A DNA stretch of 64,000 bases, taken from Cyclonatronum proteinivorum. GTDB lineage: Bacteria; Bacteroidota; Rhodothermia; Balneolales; Cyclonatronaceae. A model generated the notes under the pieces. That model was not told the origin of the DNA, searched no databases, and saw nothing but the letters and a program-made list of their open reading frames with translations. A program made the translations under genes and the position numbers. The stretch is from the NCBI RefSeq assembly GCF_003353065.1, contig NZ_CP027806.1:1211001-1275000 (forward strand), read 5' to 3'. Shown in pieces: positions 61,585-64,000 of this stretch (within the stretch, counting starts at the first letter, position 1; each line of letters opens with the position of its first letter).

Positions 61585-64000
61585 TCAGGCAAGGGACTTC
61601 TCTTTTATTTTTACGGCCTTCAGTAAACGGTATTTTGTGCGCGATATTCCTGCATAAATGACCGGAACGACGAATAAAGTGAATATTGAAGCAAAAAACA
61701 GTCCGCCGATAACAGCTCTTGCAAGCGGACTCCAGGTCTCCGACCCGTCTCCAATCGCAAGGGCAAGAGGAATCATAGAAAAGATGGTTGTGAGCATGGT
61801 GAGCATTACCGGGCGAAGCCTTCTGCCTGCGGCGGCTAAAAAATGTGCAAGGTATTCTTCCGGCTCCATATTGGTGCGGGTATTCTGATTGATGTAGTCT
61901 ACCAGCACAATGCCGTTATTGACCACGATCCCTACGAGTATGAGCATGCCAATGCCAGCCGGTATGCTGAAAGGGGTGCCGGTTGCAAAGAGCATGAGGT
62001 AAGCGCCAAAGAAGGCGAGAGGGATGGTGAAGAGGATCACAAAGGGATCACGAATACTTTCAAACTTTGCCGCCATCACCATGAATGTTAGGATGATGGC
62101 AGCAAGTAAGGCAAGAAAGAGCTCACGCTGACTGTCTTGCTGATCCTGAACCGCTCCTGTAAACTCATAGCGGTAGCCATCAGGTAAAACAATTTCATCC
62201 TGAAAGAGCTCCATAATTCTGTCGCGCTGTGCGGCTGCGCTTCCGTCAACCCTTATGCTTACGTCAAGACGGGTTTCCCGGTCTGTTCTCCGGATGGTAT
62301 TAAAGCCTTCGAATTCTTCAAAAAAGCCTACGGCCTGTACCGGAATGCCCTGTTCCCCGACGCGGGCCACCTGCAAACGGTTCAGGTTTTCGAAGCCCCT
62401 GCGGTATTGATCTTCGAGGCGGACTTCTATCGGAAATTCACGGCCGTCGACACGGAACTGACCGACCTGTGTGCCGCGTGTCTGTGTTTTAAAGCTGTTT
62501 GCCGCTTCATTGAAGGAACTGCCAAGGCGACCGAGGGCAACACGATCGAGCTGATAAACTACTTCCGGCAGTGACCCAACCCTTGGGTTATCAACCGCAA
62601 TGACGGTGCTGTCCTGCAGCATAACCGTTTCGATCCGGTCCGTGAGGCCCTGCAGAATGCTGACATCCGGCCCGATCAAACTTACGGTGATGTTTCCCCT
62701 GCCTTGACCGAAACCACCGCCGCCCCCGCCCGGACCAAAGCCTTGCTGACCGAAAACCCGGATGGTTGTATCATCGTATGTCAGGGAGCGCCTGAGCTCC
62801 ATGGCAACTTCATCGGTCGTCTGTGTCCGCTCTCTTGAAGGAACAAGGGAAACCGTTACGCGCCCTACGTTGCTTTCACGCCGCCAGCCGCTGCGTCCGA
62901 TAGTCGTAACCGTCGTCTGAACACGTTCATCATCAAGCAGCCGGTTCGTAATATCGCGCAGGATTTCGGCGGTTTGGGTAAGCTGTGCACCGCTTACCAG
63001 GGAAACATCCACAATCAGATCACCGGTATCGTTGTCAGGGAAAAATTCGCCTTCAACCTGTGTGAAAAGCCAGCCAATGCCAAAAAGAATACCGAAAATG
63101 AGCAGAACCGTCCAGCGCTTGTGGAGCAGCTGCCAGCGCAGAATCCGTTCATAGCGGACCTGAAGAGACTCCGTGAACCGGAACATGAAGCTGTTGGTAT
63201 TGACGCTGTCCTGCCGCAGGAATTTTGACGCAAATACGGGCAGCAGTATGATGGAAGCGATAAAAGAAAGGGAAATCGCAAACGAGATTGTCAACGCAAG
63301 GTCTTTGGCGATCTGTCCTGTAAACCCACTGATGAAAAATATGGGGATGAAAACCGCCAGCGTAGTAAGCGTACTGCCCAGCAGGGCTTCCTTCATTTCA
63401 TTGGTACCATTGAGGACCGCTTCAAAAATAGCTTCGCCTTTTTCAATTTTAGCGATGATGTTATCCAGGACCACAATGGAATTATCTACCAGCAGACCCA
63501 CAGCCAATGCGAGACCGGTGATGGAGATAATGTTGAGCGTAACCCCGCTGAAATACATGGCCGCAAAGGTAGCGGTCATGGAAATGGGAATGCTGAAAGC
63601 CACAATGGTAGCAGCGCGGTAGCTTCCCATGAAAATGAAAAGAATGAGCGCTACGAGCGCAAGGGCAACCATCGCTGACTGCGTAAGGTTGCGGATGGAG
63701 TTTTCAATGAATTCACCTTCGTTATTGAGCACCTGCAGGCTTACGCCGGGCGGAAGAATGGCTTCAACAGCTTCAATCTCATTAATGACATCAAGGGCTA
63801 CATCAAGGGTGTTTGCGTCGGACTGTTTCTGGATATCGATGGTAACACTATTGAGGCCGTTTACTTCAACAAGGGCTGTGATATCCACGAAAGTGTCTAA
63901 GGCTTCGCCTACATCTGAAAGACGTATGGGCTCGCCGTTTTCGCTAAAGCGGATGATAGTATCGTTTACTTCTTCAATATTGCGGAAAATAGCTTCGGCG
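61585..64000 (-). CDS. RND-family efflux permease (HAE1 type), 5' end beyond window
   Basis: About 805 residues are visible; the frame stays open to the right edge, so the N-terminal part (roughly 200-250 residues of about 1030) is missing. Typical parts: VALALVALILFIFMGSYRAA, ITGLALAVGLLVDNSIVVLDNI with the proton-relay Asp region, the GFTGQIAKDLALTISFAISLSFIASI helix, a porter domain with an unusual Gly-rich stretch (GFGPGGGGGGFGQGRGN), and GILVGIVVNNGIVLVDYIN-like LILVGIVVNNGIVLVDYINQ near the end. It exports drugs or lipids with the proton motive force together with a membrane-fusion protein that should be encoded off the window. Confidence 0.93.
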   Translation of the reverse strand, partial: AEAIFRNIEEVNDTIIRFSENGEPIRLSDVGEALDTFVDITALVEVNGLNSVTIDIQKQSDANTLDVALDVINEIEAVEAILPPGVSLQVLNNEGEFIENSIRNLTQSAMVALALVALILFIFMGSYRAATIVAFSIPISMTATFAAMYFSGVTLNIISITGLALAVGLLVDNSIVVLDNIIAKIEKGEAIFEAVLNGTNEMKEALLGSTLTTLAVFIPIFFISGFTGQIAKDLALTISFAISLSFIASIILLPVFASKFLRQDSVNTNSFMFRFTESLQVRYERILRWQLLHKRWTVLLIFGILFGIGWLFTQVEGEFFPDNDTGDLIVDVSLVSGAQLTQTAEILRDITNRLLDDERVQTTVTTIGRSGWRRESNVGRVTVSLVPSRERTQTTDEVAMELRRSLTYDDTTIRVFGQQGFGPGGGGGGFGQGRGNITVSLIGPDVSILQGLTDRIETVMLQDSTVIAVDNPRVGSLPEVVYQLDRVALGRLGSSFNEAANSFKTQTRGTQVGQFRVDGREFPIEVRLEDQYRRGFENLNRLQVARVGEQGIPVQAVGFFEEFEGFNTIRRTDRETRLDVSIRVDGSAAAQRDRIMELFQDEIVLPDGYRYEFTGAVQDQQDSQRELFLALLAAIILTFMVMAAKFESIRDPFVILFTIPLAFFGAYLMLFATGTPFSIPAGIGMLILVGIVVNNGIVLVDYINQNTRTNMEPEEYLAHFLAAAGRRLRPVMLTMLTTIFSMIPLALAIGDGSETWSPLARAVIGGLFFASIFTLFVVPVIYAGISRTKYRLLKAVKIKEKSLA

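Overview
The window looks like chromosome of a Bacteroidota/Balneolota-type bacterium (Rhodothermia or Balneolia relative; inference). The evidence is a TonB-dependent receptor with its own ECF sigma and FecR pair, an S-box kinase ending at its phosphoacceptor helix, many starts without a Shine-Dalgarno sequence, an NDQ-type rhodopsin, and a tRNA-Trp between tuf and secE. Sodium-pump rhodopsin, sulfide:quinone oxidoreductase and PQQ sugar dehydrogenase suggest a saline, lit, partly sulfidic habitat (inference).

Layout. 1-5.3 kb: 5' end of acs (cut by the window edge) and a giant multi-PAS/GAF signalling protein. 5.3-11.8 kb: copper-binding lipoprotein, Y-family DNA polymerase, small conserved protein, PQQ sugar dehydrogenase, light-driven Na+ pump rhodopsin, flavin split-barrel protein. 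11.8-15 kb: OB-fold membrane protein, then a DUF1641-like protein built of four exact 60-residue repeats in an operon with type II sulfide:quinone oxidoreductase. 15.3-25.9 kb is the accessory stretch: Phd/PIN toxin-antitoxin, lipoate ligase, an aminotransferase broken by one in-frame TAA, a three-copy array of nested palindromic repeats (18.9-19.7 kb), erythromycin-esterase-like protein, cupin lipoprotein, redoxin plus DsbD-N-like pair, orphan DUF433, RlpA, a nuclease-less CARF/DUF1887-like protein and a small membrane protein. At least four copies of a roughly 100-bp dispersed repeat lie between these genes.

26-41.6 kb, all on the minus strand: sigma/FecR/TonB receptor cassette; type III polyketide synthase, methyltransferase and FAD hydroxylase (a likely phenolic lipid/quinone pathway) beneath a MATE exporter; NtrY-like kinase; 2-hydroxyacid dehydrogenase; rsfS; LytR_C protein; a secreted protein. 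42-58 kb, plus strand, is core: queA, fused ispDF, DedA, then tRNA Thr-Tyr-Gly-Thr, tuf, tRNA-Trp, secE, nusG, rplKAJL, rpoBC, ended by a strong terminator. 58-64 kb: hybrid histidine kinase with HPt, YtxH-like protein, and an RND efflux pump running off the right edge.

No rRNA, CRISPR array, transposase or phage gene was seen. The most unusual items are the nested palindrome array with the dispersed repeats, the NDQ rhodopsin, the solo CARF-like protein, the polyketide-quinone cluster, the 60-residue repeat protein next to sqr, and the nonsense codon in the aminotransferase.
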